From Streptococcus salivarius (GTDB lineage: Bacteria > Bacillota > Bacilli > Lactobacillales > Streptococcaceae), in assembly GCF_009738225.1 (NCBI RefSeq), contig NZ_CP018188.1:1-64000 (forward strand): DNA of 64,000 nucleotides. The letters are read 5' to 3'. The position numbers and the translations under genes were made by a program. Every line of letters begins with the position of its first letter. The stretch's first letter is position 1. This document shows positions 1 to 8,482 of the stretch, in pieces. The notes under the pieces were generated by a model. That model was not told the DNA's origin, searched no databases, and worked only from the letters and a program-made list of their open reading frames with translations.

Positions 1-516
1 ACTAAGGAATATCTTTTAAAATATATTGATGATGTTTCTGAGTTAACTATTGAAGAACAGAATGAACTAGCTCAAGAGTTACCGGCTAGACGCTTAAGTG
101 CTGAAATTCTAGGTGATATTCAACGCATCAAAAACGGTGAAGAGCCACGTTTCTTCACTAAAGATGGACAATATAAGGGACTATGTGTTGAAGAATACCA
201 CCAGCGTGATTTTATGACACGTCAGCAACGATACGTTCTAAGTTGGGCGTTTGGCATGTTACTCTTTTTAGCAGTCTTTACAATTGTTTCCTGGAACTTT
301 GTTCCCAATGTTATTCAAAAAATGGAAACTAGTGGATCACTATTGAACTATACTGAGAACTATGGCACTCGTCCTGAACAGGTCTTTGCAATGGTTGTAT
401 GTGGCGTCTTATTGATATTACTTTCGGTAGTTGTTTCACTAGTATGTTTGAAGAGGTATCGTAAAAATACTGAAGAACCTATCAATGTTGTATTAACCGA
501 TGATTTGAGATTATAA
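1..516 (+). CDS. Membrane protein, 5' end outside window
   Basis: The reading frame is open from the first base and ends at TAA 514-516, giving 171 visible residues. The first ~70 residues are charged and look cytoplasmic. Two hydrophobic segments follow, at about residues 78-98 and 126-150, separated by ~28 residues, and the tail is short and charged. An internal ATG at 214 would give a 100-residue protein, but the upstream coding sequence reads like genuine protein, so I treat this as a truncated gene. I do not recognise the family. It is followed directly by a rho-independent terminator, so it is the last gene of its unit. Confidence 0.6.
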   Translation, partial: TKEYLLKYIDDVSELTIEEQNELAQELPARRLSAEILGDIQRIKNGEEPRFFTKDGQYKGLCVEEYHQRDFMTRQQRYVLSWAFGMLLFLAVFTIVSWNFVPNVIQKMETSGSLLNYTENYGTRPEQVFAMVVCGVLLILLSVVVSLVCLKRYRKNTEEPINVVLTDDLRL

Positions 517-545
517 AAGCTGAAGCTTAAGCTTTGGCTTTTTTG
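517..545 (+). terminator. Rho-independent terminator
   Basis: A GC-containing hairpin (GAAGC paired with GCTTT, extended by AAAGC/GGCTT) followed by six T. It lies immediately after the stop codon of the membrane-protein gene. Confidence 0.75.
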
Positions 546-952
546 GTGTTTTTAAACTTGATCACTACATGTTACTGGGGAAATGTAGAGTATCATAATG
601 GGACTTTCACAGTCCTTGATATTTCCTAATTAAATAAATCTATAGCTAAATTCTTTTTAATGTTACATAATAAAATGATAAAAGTACATATATATCGCAC
701 CTCATGATTAACTTGTTTGTACATGGTTGGATACAAGAACAAGTGCATTGTTAATGCCCTTGTTTTTTATATATCTATATTGATAAAATATAATCATGAG
801 ATTAATAAAAAACTAAGGGAACAGAATTCAGTATCATTTTGATTTAATAGTCTTTCTGTTTTATCTAGCAAAATAGGTATTTGACTTAGCTAGATAGAGT
901 AATCAAAGACTCTTAGTATAATGTGATGAATTCGAAATGAAAGGAAAAAGTA
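546..952. other. AT-rich intergenic region with terminator/antiterminator-like hairpins
   Basis: I see no convincing gene here. ACTTGTT (711-717) can pair with AACAAGT (738-744). The second arm is also the left arm of a terminator-type hairpin, 738-748 with 754-764, followed by T's. These are mutually exclusive structures. A TATAAT at 917-922 lies 31 bases upstream of the next start codon, but no good -35 precedes it. Confidence 0.4.
738..768 (+). terminator. Terminator-type hairpin, possibly attenuating
   Basis: An 11-bp stem with one mismatch (738-748 with 754-764), a 5-base loop and a run of T's. Its left arm can pair alternatively with 711-717. Confidence 0.5.
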
Positions 953-1177
953 ATGTTTGATAAGTTAGATTATAGTATGAAGATGATGGCTCGAGAAAAT
1001 GAAGGCCTAGAATTTGTTGAAGGAAAATACCTTCTAGATTCTAATGACCCTAAAGCTTTCAATTCGATGGAAGAGATTGAGCTTTATAAGGAGTTGATGA
1101 AGAAGTCAGCTATTGAGTTTATTAAGGAAGAACCAGAGTATGCTTCAAATCCATTTGAAGAACTTATGAAAGATTGA
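953..1177 (+). CDS. Small acidic hypothetical protein
   Basis: A 74-residue protein starting at ATG 953 behind a GAAAGGAAAAA ribosome site 5-8 bases upstream. It is rich in Glu, Lys and Met and contains no membrane segment or signal peptide. The C-terminal half looks helical (a run of ELMKK and EFIKEEPE). It is followed after 125 bases by the PD-(D/E)xK-like gene on the same strand and may be cotranscribed with it. I do not recognise a family. The coding call rests on the ribosome site, the codon pattern and the clean start. Confidence 0.6.
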   Translation: MFDKLDYSMKMMARENEGLEFVEGKYLLDSNDPKAFNSMEEIELYKELMKKSAIEFIKEEPEYASNPFEELMKD

Positions 1178-1302
1178 GGAAGAAGTAGCATAGCATAAGG
1201 CTCCGTTACTAAAACTTCATAACAATTCCTTGATAAATGGACCACAGATGACAATTCATCATTATTAGCTATTTTTAGTTGTTAGTATTTAGGAGGTAAA
1301 AA

Positions 1303-2061
1303 ATGACTTCAGTGACAAACCGTATTAAAGCAGTGAAACAACCTAGAGGTGGTTACATACCATTGAAGCAGTTTTCAGCGATTACCTTAGACGATGATAA
1401 GATTTTGAATTCAGATGAATCAGTATCACCTGGACTTGTTGGTATGGCCGTAGACTATCTATCACGTTTGATGAATGGTGCTCAGCCTAAAGAAGCCTTT
1501 AAGATTTCTTTAAATGGAGCATATCTAGTTGGTGAATTTGATAAGGCTATCTCACTATTAGACCAAATTGTTGGACTAGATAATCAATCAATTGCTGCTG
1601 CATGTATTCTGGTGGGTTATGATGTTGCTTTTAGAGCGGGACCTGCTCGTTTTATGACAGTGGATACTATTCACGCTGATGAAGCCACTATCGAAAATAT
1701 TCGTATCATGGTACAGCGAAGTTTACACTTCTTTGAAACCTATGGGCCAATTACTCTAGATGGATTTACATTCGGATCTGCATATACGGATACAATCACA
1801 TCAGGTGATGGAGATTTCTTAACCGAGGATACTCTTTGGGATTTCAAGGTTATAAAATCAAAACCCAATAAGGATTATACCTTGCAGGTTCTCATATACT
1901 ATTTAATGGGGATTCGTTCCAATCAACCAGAGTTCTTGAGTATATCAAAGCTAGGTTTCTTTAATCCACGACAAAATGTAGTTTATCAGACAGCTATCGC
2001 TGATATTCCAAAGGAAGTTATTGAAACTGTTGAAAAAAATGTTATTGGCTATACAGACTAG
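1303..2061 (+). CDS. Hypothetical protein with PD-(D/E)xK nuclease-like motif
   Basis: A 252-residue soluble protein with a strong AGGAGGT ribosome site 6 bases before ATG 1303. Residues ~165-202 contain SGDGDFL, then LWDFKVIKSK, then LQVLIYYLMG. This order (Asp in a strand, D-x-K, then Q followed by YY) matches the core of RecB/Cas4-like PD-(D/E)xK nucleases, where G-D-x-D binds metal, D-F-K is the (D/E)xK pair and the Gln precedes a helix. The first half has no motif I recognise. It is followed 25 bases later by a zinc-ribbon peptide gene. Nuclease activity is inferred from the motif only; a structural DNA-binding or inactive role is possible. Confidence 0.5.
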   Translation: MTSVTNRIKAVKQPRGGYIPLKQFSAITLDDDKILNSDESVSPGLVGMAVDYLSRLMNGAQPKEAFKISLNGAYLVGEFDKAISLLDQIVGLDNQSIAAACILVGYDVAFRAGPARFMTVDTIHADEATIENIRIMVQRSLHFFETYGPITLDGFTFGSAYTDTITSGDGDFLTEDTLWDFKVIKSKPNKDYTLQVLIYYLMGIRSNQPEFLSISKLGFFNPRQNVVYQTAIADIPKEVIETVEKNVIGYTD

Positions 2062-2086
2062 TTAATCTGGGGTTTGGAGGTTCAAC

Positions 2087-2203
2087 ATGGAAATAGATCG
2101 TTATTGTAATAGTTGTTTGGGATACTATTCGTATGATATTGATGAAACAGATCATTATGAAAAGTGTCGTTGGTGTGGATCAGAAGATACTGAAGAAGCC
2201 TGA
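2087..2203 (+). CDS. Zinc-ribbon microprotein
   Basis: A 38-residue ORF preceded by TTTGGAGG 7 bases before ATG 2087. It carries two Cys pairs, CNSC at residues 7-10 and CRWC at 27-30, spaced like a small zinc ribbon. The region between them is acidic and aromatic (YYSYDIDE). It follows the PD-(D/E)xK-like gene by 25 bases and is probably translated from the same mRNA. Function is unknown. The paired CxxC motifs and the ribosome site are the case for it being real. Confidence 0.55.
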   Translation: MEIDRYCNSCLGYYSYDIDETDHYEKCRWCGSEDTEEA

Positions 2204-2340
2204 AGATAAAGGTCTCTCGATGTTAACTTCGCTCTTTGGTTTCATATCAATACTGTCTGATAGGGAAGTCCGATATCGACCGCTCTTGATGTTTATTTGG
2301 AAGAGAGAATTTTCAACACAAAATTAGTCGCTTTAAGGTA

Positions 2341-2400
2341 AGCTCTATAATTTCTGTAGTAGGTACAACTACTGTAGAGATTATGGAGCTATTTTTTATT
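2341..2400 (+). repeat. Long imperfect palindrome related to the ISL3 left end; terminator-like
   Basis: Arms 2341-2364 and 2368-2390 pair nearly completely with G-U wobbles, followed by ATTTTTTATTTTTT. The same ~50-base palindrome occurs at 45739-45788, where it forms the left end of the ISL3-family element. Here there is no transposase, so it is either a solo IS end or a terminator of related sequence. Confidence 0.6.
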
Positions 2401-2404
2401 TTTT

Positions 2405-3039
2405 TGGGAATAAATTTCCATAAAGCAGTTACCAGAAGAACATTAACTATGTTTTTCTCTGGATAGCAGTATGAACAGACAATGATTATTACTCAAGTAG
2501 GAGATAAAAGGTTTAGAAAGATAGGACAAAGCCTAAAAACCCCTGGTTGGCAAGTTCTATTCAAAGATAGTGCGAGCGTACTTGATGAAGTGTTGAAAAA
2601 TAATGAGGCGAGGGAGCTCATTAATGTATAAACCACACACTGTCACTTCGTACTTAGTGCCAGCAGAGAAATATATAAAATAAACTGCCTCGCCTCACGA
2701 TAGTGCCTAACTTCAAGAAATGAGAACTGCTGGTCAGGGGCCTAGCGAGGGGTAGCTTATCTCTATCAAAGGGGTGGGTACAGCAACCAAGTAGAGGAAC
2801 AATTTTAAATCAAATCGTCATTCACCAGTGGGTGAGTAGTCAAGCAAGAGAAAATCAAAAGTGGCTCAATGCGAATATAACATCTTATCAAAAAAAGATA
2901 GAGACAGGTGAAACACCGTCTTGTAACTTTAACTTTTGAAAATTTAAGGCTCTCTGCGCTTGCTCTTGTAATTTCCTCTGTGCTACACTAATCTTAGTTT
3001 AAGAAAAGACGATTCAAATATCTATGAAAGGAGAAAAAA
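2405..3039. other. Degenerate stretch with gene fragments
   Basis: No intact gene. It contains a topoisomerase-like fragment at 2482-2631. It also has a short open stretch on the plus strand at about 2772-2939 (reads QWVSSQARENQKWLN), which I cannot place. The part around 2690-2780 is noticeably more GC-rich than its surroundings. A ribosome site AAAGGAG lies just before the next gene. Confidence 0.45.
2482..2631 (+). pseudogene. Fragment of a type IA (topoisomerase III-like) gene
   Basis: Forty-nine codons reading QVGDKRFRKIGQSLKTPGW and then WQVLFKDSASV. This resembles the stretch of plasmid and ICE topoisomerase III proteins where a Gly-Asp-x-x-F segment precedes PGW. There is no start-proximal or catalytic Tyr region nearby, so this is only debris. 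The assignment rests on a short match from memory and is tentative. Confidence 0.35.
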
Positions 3040-3570
3040 ATGAATACACCTCGTATTAACAGATTTTTAGGTGAATGGTTGGACAGACAGACTAGCCCTG
3101 ACTTTTTTCAAAAAGGTTTGATTCTGCTGAATGCATGTGACTTTCTCGACACTAATGCGGATGCCATCCCTGGTCTCATTGCTCATAAAAAAAGTCCACT
3201 ACGTCAGCAATTAGATGAAGCTCTCGCTAGTCGTGGGTTCTGTTATCTTAAGCCTATTGAAGTCAATGCTCAAGACTCCATTGAAGTAGAAAAGTATTAT
3301 CGATTTGAAACCATACCTAAAGGTTCCAACGAACCTATTACTTACTATGGTCTAGGGGCGTACTTTATATGCCGTGCTATATTTGAGAATGAATTCGATA
3401 TTGATTCTGGCTTTCAATACGATGACGAAGGACTCTTTTATGAAGACATTGGATTTGATGCTCTATTCCATAATAAGTCTGTTTTCCTAATAGGAGATAC
3501 ACCTTCAGATGATATGGAGGTATCTTGGCAAGAAGTTGGAATCTCAATGCGTAGACGGGCTTTCAATTAA
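3040..3570 (+). CDS. Hypothetical protein, 176 aa
   Basis: Starts at ATG 3040 behind GAAAGGAG. A soluble, acidic protein with no transmembrane segment. The C-terminal part contains many Asp and Phe residues (FQYDDEGLFYEDIGFDALF) and ends in a basic SMRRRAFN tail. A terminator follows 33 bases after the stop, so it is a monocistronic unit or the end of one. I do not recognise the family and infer no function. Confidence 0.6.
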   Translation: MNTPRINRFLGEWLDRQTSPDFFQKGLILLNACDFLDTNADAIPGLIAHKKSPLRQQLDEALASRGFCYLKPIEVNAQDSIEVEKYYRFETIPKGSNEPITYYGLGAYFICRAIFENEFDIDSGFQYDDEGLFYEDIGFDALFHNKSVFLIGDTPSDDMEVSWQEVGISMRRRAFN

Positions 3571-3603
3571 TTAAACATCAAATACAATCCATAAATAGAT
3601 TAC

Positions 3604-3627
3604 AAAAGAGCAGTACGCTCTTTTTTT
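3604..3627 (+). terminator. Rho-independent terminator
   Basis: AAAGAGC-AGTAC-GCTCTTT hairpin followed by a T run; ends the 3040-3570 gene. Confidence 0.85.
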
Positions 3628-3638
3628 GTATTTTCATA

Positions 3639-3680
3639 GGGTGTCACTGGGTTTGAGTCAGGGATGACTTTTGCTATCAT
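3639..3680 (+). promoter_or_regulatory. Promoter with shared 14-bp box (copy 1)
   Basis: The box GGTGTCACTGGGTT (3640-3653) is followed after exactly 21 bases by a -10 hexamer TATCAT (3675-3680). The same box lies 21 and 22 bases before TATAAT at 7779-7819 and, on the minus strand, at 24263-24304. The 3' end of the box overlaps the position of the -35. This copy drives the surface-protein genes starting at 3718. Confidence 0.6.
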
Positions 3681-3717
3681 CTAACTGTAATTTTTTAAGA
3701 AAGGAAATTGCTTATTT

Positions 3718-5129
3718 ATGGATAAAAACAAACGTTCAACGATCCTAAAATCTGGAGCTTTTTTAACAGCCCTTGTAGCAACAGGTTTGGTTAATAATGG
3801 CGTATCAGCAGACGAAACTACTGCACCAACTGGACCAACAGATAATGCTACTGTTGCGACTGGACACTCCGATACACTTCTCCCTCCGCTTCATCAACAC
3901 CAGCGACACCTAGTACCAATACTACAGATGTCCCCACTGCTGAGGCACCTAAAGTTGATACTCCTAAAAATGAAGGGGTAGCAACTGAGACACCTAAAGT
4001 AACTGATGGTTCCACAGGCACTGGTGTCACTACACCTACAACACCAAGTGTTACTACGCCATATCAAGACGAAGGGAAGACATCAGAAACTTCTGAGGCT
4101 ACACCTACGACCTCTGAAAATGCAAGTACAACTGCTGAAACGTCTACAGCTACCTCTGAAGGAAGTGAAGGAAACTCTACTTCTGATACAACTTCAACTG
4201 CATCAGAAACACCTACCCCTTCAGAGCACACAGTAACTGAAAATCCTACTAAGCCTAATGCTACGGATACTGCTAATACTAATCACAATAATGAGAATAA
4301 TACTAGCAGTAGTAGTGAAAATTCAACCAATACTGTTAATGACAAAGGATCAACTGTTGCCACTCCTACTCCAGCACCAACTGAAGCAAATAACGCTTCA
4401 AGTTCCGAATCACCTAGTGGCACATCAACGTCAGCCGAATCTTCTTCAACAAGTTCAGAAACACCAAAAGTCTCTGATGGAACATCTGGAACTGGTGTAA
4501 GTTTGCCAAGTAGTGACGGAACAACATCTTCTGAGAAGTCATCAACTTCTCCAGAGCTGTCTGAAACTGCTACAAACACTCCTCATATTCTGGATGGGAC
4601 CAATGGAACTGGTGTTTCAACACCAACTGAACATAAGTCAGATAATCGTACTGAACTAGCTTCAACTTCAGCAGCAACTTCAAACAAGGTGGTTGAGTCC
4701 CCTAAAACTGAAGAAACTCCTAAAGTTAGCAACACAAATGTTCAAGAAGCACCTAAAGTTAGCAACACAAATGTTCAAGAAGCACCTAAACCAGGGGACG
4801 TTTCTCCATCAACAAAACAAGTGGTGTTGAATGTGACTCCTAGTCAACCAGTGGTTACCAATACTGGTTATAAAGTTGTTTCAACAAACAATAGTGAACT
4901 TGTTGTACAAAACTTCGATGGCTCTGTAGCCTCAGTCCCAGCTTCACAGGCAGGAGGAGCAGTGAATGAGGACGGAACTGTCTCTGTTAAGACCGAGGCA
5001 GGAGAAATGGTAACACTACCTGAAACAGGGGAAGCTGGAACAAAACTCGTTACATTTGGATTCTTGATTTTGGCTGCACTTGGTCTTCAACGTACAGCAG
5101 TGAAACAAGAGAAATGGTATTCAAATTAA
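3718..5129 (+). pseudogene. LPxTG cell-wall-anchored Ser/Thr-rich surface protein, frameshifted
   Basis: Begins at ATG 3718 with a signal peptide (KSGAFLTALVATGLVNNG, cleavage near VSADE). The signal peptide's frame is lost at about 3865-3880, and the remaining ~415 codons continue in the frame one base back, consistent with a single-base deletion. The downstream part is Thr/Ser/Pro-rich. It contains three copies of a P-x-V/I-x-DG-x-x-GTGV motif, a perfect 33-base tandem duplication and a sorting signal LPETG followed by a hydrophobic segment and the tail KQEKWYSN. If restored it would be a sortase-attached surface protein. It precedes the antigen I/II-like gene by 18 bases, so both share a promoter. 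The shift may be a real mutation, a phase switch or a base-calling error. Confidence 0.75.
4719..4784 (+). repeat. Two perfect 33-base tandem repeats
   Basis: Units 4719-4751 and 4752-4784 are identical and encode PKVSNTNVQEA twice within the surface-protein frame. A perfect in-frame duplication of this sort can expand or contract by slippage. Confidence 0.85.
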
Positions 5130-5147
5130 GAAAGGTGATTTTTTTAA

Positions 5148-7688
5148 ATGTTTAAACACTCAAATAACGAGCAAGGAAATGGCTCTATTCGTAAAAATAA
5201 AGTCTATGGAGCGGTAGGTGTACTTGCACTCGGTGCTGCAGCAATCGTTGGAGGAACTTCTCAAGCATCCGCAGATGAAGTAACTGAAGCACCTGTAAAT
5301 TCAGAACCAGTTGCGACCTCACAAGCAAACGCAGACAGTCTGATGTCACAAGCTACAGCTGTTGCAACTTCAGATGTCTCTACTCCAACAACCACAGCGA
5401 CTGCAACAAACACTACTGTTTCACAACCTACTGAAACAGTAGCAGAAGTAGCCACTACACAACCAGTAAGCACTAATGATAATAATGCTTACGCTGAAAA
5501 GGCTAATACATCTACTGAAGCTGAAAAGGTAACTATCGACAACACAGCCGTCACAGATGCAGTTGCTACTGCCAAAGATAGCGGTGTAAAAGTGACACAA
5601 GATACTACCCAAGACAAGGGGACTGCGACTACAAGCGAAGAACTTGAAACAAAGCAAGCTGAAATCAAGGCCGACCAAAATGAACAAGTAGCTACAATCA
5701 AACAAGCTACCCAGGACGCATCTGGACGCCAATCAGCCTATGATGCAGCTGACAAAGCTCACGACACACTTGAAACTCAAGTAGATAAAGCAGTTAAAGA
5801 TAGTAATGGACTTATTAAAGCTGAAACTACTGAAATCTCAAGTGGGGATGGAAAAAATGTTGGTGATTACAACACCTATACTGAACAGGTTAACAAGCAG
5901 ATTGCTACGAACAAGGAAACCATCGACAAATTTAACAAAGATTATGCTGCTATGAAGGATAATGCTAACGTTAATGTTGATGGGCATGTGACAACACAAA
6001 ATGTTGACCAGTTGACTTATGGGGACTCTGTTCAAAATGGTAGTGTAAATCCAGACGGAACCTTTTCATTCACGCACGATATGAATGACTCAGCTAATGA
6101 TAGCTTGGGTGTTTTGGGTACAGGTACCCTTAATGGGAAGGTTAATTTCACGTCTGCAGCTAACGGAGACGGTTCGACAACCGTAACACTTAATAGTCTC
6201 GATTTGTGGAACTATGCTTATACAAGTAACCGTCCGAATACTGGTGTTAACCAAAATCTTAACTATCACGTTTACACCGACGGGGAAGAGATTTACTCAG
6301 TAAACCACGACGGTAACTCAAGCTTTGCGGAAGATATCAATCGTAGTATTGCACTTAACAAGTCCTATGTATTAAAGCCAGGAGAAACTACTGGTATTAT
6401 TCCGATCCTTAACATTGATGATAACTGGATTATCAATACTCATGGTCAGTTGAGTCTCGATTTCACTAATCCAAACACAGTGCCATCAGCTACAGTTAAA
6501 AAGGTTAATGAACCTGTTAAACCAGAAATTCCATCTGTAAGCTACCATGACTACAGTATGAATTATCAACCAACTGTAACTAAAACTGTCCTCAACAGCG
6601 ACGACGAAAATGTTAATGGTAAAATGATTCCTAAGAATGATGAACATACCTATGTTTTGAATAACGGAAACATCTTTGCTAATGCTAAAGTTGGCAATAC
6701 TGTGACAACACGTGATCCACTTGAATTTGGAGAAGTTCCAAACATCGAGGCCAACAAAGCTGAGAATGAGGCTAAAGGTTGGAACGTTGACTATGATGAT
6801 GCTTCTAAGACCTACACATTTACAGCTAAGTACGAAGGTAAAACTCTTGAAGCACCTACTATCAAGTTTGTAGCAACTGACGATAACGGTTTCTACGATA
6901 ATACTTATAAATCTGGTCGCAACGGTTATGAGACCTTCTCTAATACTGTTACTAACAAGACACCAACAGCTCCAAAACCACATAAGTCCGTTACAGATTC
7001 AAAAGGAAATGACATCGACGGTAAGACTACTGAAGATGATAAAGTAACCTTCCATTTGACGACTGACTATAGCCCATACAAAGATATGGCTGCATCTAAA
7101 CAAGCACTTAAATTTGCACTCCTTGATGATGTGCAAGATGGTGCATTCACAGTAGATGAAGATGCTATTACTATTGTCGATAGCAAGAACAAAGATGTCA
7201 AAGACCTTTTTGATATGTATCACGTACTTTCAGATGAAGGACGTACTGATGCCATCAACAAGATCCTAGATGAATCAGGTCTTAACCCAACTGGTGAGTT
7301 CTATCTCTGGGTAGCCAAAAATCCCGTTGATTATTACCAAGACTACATTCTAAAAAATAATAATGTAACAGTTAATCTCCCTGCTACATTGCAAGTCCCT
7401 GCAGGTACTACTGTAGAAAATGATTTCTATCAGATTGATTTCGGTAATGCCTATAAATCAAACCTCGTTTCATTCGATACACCACCAGCAGCACCAGTAG
7501 GAGAGTCTGGCGGACCTACTTCTACCCCAGTAACTCCAGTAGAAGAAGTGCCTGTACAACAACAAGCTATTAAGGTTCTTCCTAATACTGGTGAACAATC
7601 AACTTCAGCTATTGCTACAGCAGGTGCAGTTATTCTAGCTACTGCACTAGGTATGCTTGGTTTCTCTAAACGTAGTAAAGAATACTAA
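5148..7688 (+). CDS. Antigen I/II-like LPxTG adhesin
   Basis: An 846-residue surface protein. The N-terminus has a GSIRKNKVYG signal motif and a hydrophobic core ending in ASADE. A Thr/Ala-rich linker follows, then a short coiled-coil region (~160-260). Next comes a globular domain (~270-470) and two C-terminal domains resembling the antigen I/II C2 isopeptide repeats (VTNKTPTAPKPHKSV and YSPYKDMAASKQ are typical). The sorting signal is LPNTGEQ with a hydrophobic helix and the tail KRSKEY. Related proteins bind host glycoproteins, and the plasmid aggregation substances (PrgB type) use the same architecture to bring mating cells together. The Ala-rich stalk is much shorter than in oral AgI/II adhesins. 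It is translated directly after the frameshifted LPxTG gene. A mating role is inference from context. Confidence 0.85.
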   Translation: MFKHSNNEQGNGSIRKNKVYGAVGVLALGAAAIVGGTSQASADEVTEAPVNSEPVATSQANADSLMSQATAVATSDVSTPTTTATATNTTVSQPTETVAEVATTQPVSTNDNNAYAEKANTSTEAEKVTIDNTAVTDAVATAKDSGVKVTQDTTQDKGTATTSEELETKQAEIKADQNEQVATIKQATQDASGRQSAYDAADKAHDTLETQVDKAVKDSNGLIKAETTEISSGDGKNVGDYNTYTEQVNKQIATNKETIDKFNKDYAAMKDNANVNVDGHVTTQNVDQLTYGDSVQNGSVNPDGTFSFTHDMNDSANDSLGVLGTGTLNGKVNFTSAANGDGSTTVTLNSLDLWNYAYTSNRPNTGVNQNLNYHVYTDGEEIYSVNHDGNSSFAEDINRSIALNKSYVLKPGETTGIIPILNIDDNWIINTHGQLSLDFTNPNTVPSATVKKVNEPVKPEIPSVSYHDYSMNYQPTVTKTVLNSDDENVNGKMIPKNDEHTYVLNNGNIFANAKVGNTVTTRDPLEFGEVPNIEANKAENEAKGWNVDYDDASKTYTFTAKYEGKTLEAPTIKFVATDDNGFYDNTYKSGRNGYETFSNTVTNKTPTAPKPHKSVTDSKGNDIDGKTTEDDKVTFHLTTDYSPYKDMAASKQALKFALLDDVQDGAFTVDEDAITIVDSKNKDVKDLFDMYHVLSDEGRTDAINKILDESGLNPTGEFYLWVAKNPVDYYQDYILKNNNVTVNLPATLQVPAGTTVENDFYQIDFGNAYKSNLVSFDTPPAAPVGESGGPTSTPVTPVEEVPVQQQAIKVLPNTGEQSTSAIATAGAVILATALGMLGFSKRSKEY

Positions 7689-7742
7689 GATACCACCCAC
7701 TTCTTAAAAATCCTTTTCCCTATTCTAAATTCATAATTCCCT

Positions 7743-7774
7743 AAAAACACAGCTCAAAAGAGTTGTGTTTTTTT
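7743..7774 (+). terminator. Rho-independent terminator
   Basis: AACACAGCTC-AAAA-GAGTTGTGTT hairpin with seven T's after the adhesin gene. Confidence 0.9.
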
Positions 7775-7778
7775 AGGA

Positions 7779-7819
7779 GGTGTCACTGGGTTACAAATAG
7801 ATATTTGTTTTCCTATAAT
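7779..7819 (+). promoter_or_regulatory. Promoter with shared 14-bp box (copy 2)
   Basis: GGTGTCACTGGGTT at 7779-7792, then 21 bases, then TATAAT at 7814-7819. It begins five bases after the preceding terminator, so it is a dedicated promoter. It drives the small membrane-protein genes from 7944. Confidence 0.6.
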
Positions 7820-7943
7820 TAGGGAGTAATTTAAAACGAACTAGGAAGGAAGTTGTTGCTTATATGAGGACTGATAATTTATATATTTATATAATTATGG
7901 ACTTATAAAATCAAGACCATATAAGTAGAAAGAAGGTATCTAT

Positions 7944-8186
7944 TTGAAAAATAATAAATTAATGTTTATGTTGCTCATGAAATGGTTTGCTGAAAGTATT
8001 TATTTCCTTGAAATCATATTTATAACAGCTACTTCAGTTCTGTTATTAGCAAACAATATTTTCAATGTTTCAACAAAGACGATTCATATTGTCGCCCTGG
8101 TATTACTAGTGGTTTATGTATGTATTGGTCTGTTATTAGCTAATCGAAAAAATAAATTTACGATGTCAGTTAATTACTTTAAATGA
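7944..8186 (+). CDS. Small two-helix membrane protein
   Basis: 80 residues from a TTG start at 7944, chosen because AGAAAGAAGG sits 7 bases upstream. Two strongly hydrophobic segments occupy about residues 15-37 and 45-67, with a short basic tail. Its stop overlaps the start of the next gene in an ATGA arrangement, so the two are translationally coupled. It stands behind the shared-box promoter at 7779. No family was recognised. Confidence 0.55.
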   Translation: MKNNKLMFMLLMKWFAESIYFLEIIFITATSVLLLANNIFNVSTKTIHIVALVLLVVYVCIGLLLANRKNKFTMSVNYFK

Positions 8187-8482
8187 TAGGAGCATTGGCT
8201 TATATCGTACTTATCACCACCCTAAAAGGTATTGTGTTTGATATTCTGACACACCCACTAGTTACACTAGCAATTGCACTTCCTTATGTTGTAGCCATTG
8301 CCTTAAGAAACTTCAGCAAAGGTCAGATCAATAAAATCATTTTTGATGATAGACACAATGCAAATATCAGAGGAAGATTTGATACCGTAGATAATATCAA
8401 GGAATCTATGCGTTCATCTATTGCTAGTAGCATTTCTCACGAGTTTAAAGGTCTTATGGAAATCAGAGATGAAAAAGTTTAG
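8183..8482 (+). CDS. Small membrane protein with cytoplasmic tail
   Basis: 99 residues, ATG 8183 overlapping the preceding stop by four bases. Two hydrophobic segments span roughly residues 1-18 and 24-42, followed by a hydrophilic, probably cytoplasmic half (residues 45-99). Together with its upstream neighbour it looks like a coupled pair of membrane proteins in a plasmid operon, for example conjugation or entry-exclusion type, but no diagnostic motif is present. The next small gene starts 14 bases before its stop. Confidence 0.55.
   Translation: MIGALAYIVLITTLKGIVFDILTHPLVTLAIALPYVVAIALRNFSKGQINKIIFDDRHNANIRGRFDTVDNIKESMRSSIASSISHEFKGLMEIRDEKV

Noticed and set aside
543..952. Search for a replication origin with iterons
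   Set aside because: AT-rich but without tandem repeats; no origin or rep gene could be supported anywhere in the window.
2133..2327. 64-codon frame overlapping the zinc-ribbon peptide
   Set aside because: No ribosome site, and it contradicts the better supported 38-residue CxxC frame beginning at 2087.
4006..4500. Gln/Leu-rich plus-strand frames inside the Ser/Thr-rich surface protein
   Set aside because: They arise from the repeated Thr/Ser/Pro codons read out of frame; the LPETG frame continues through the whole region.
5261..7223. Several minus-strand open frames inside the antigen I/II-like gene
   Set aside because: They are mirror images of the Thr/Ala/Asn-rich coding strand, have no ribosome sites and no recognisable protein pattern.
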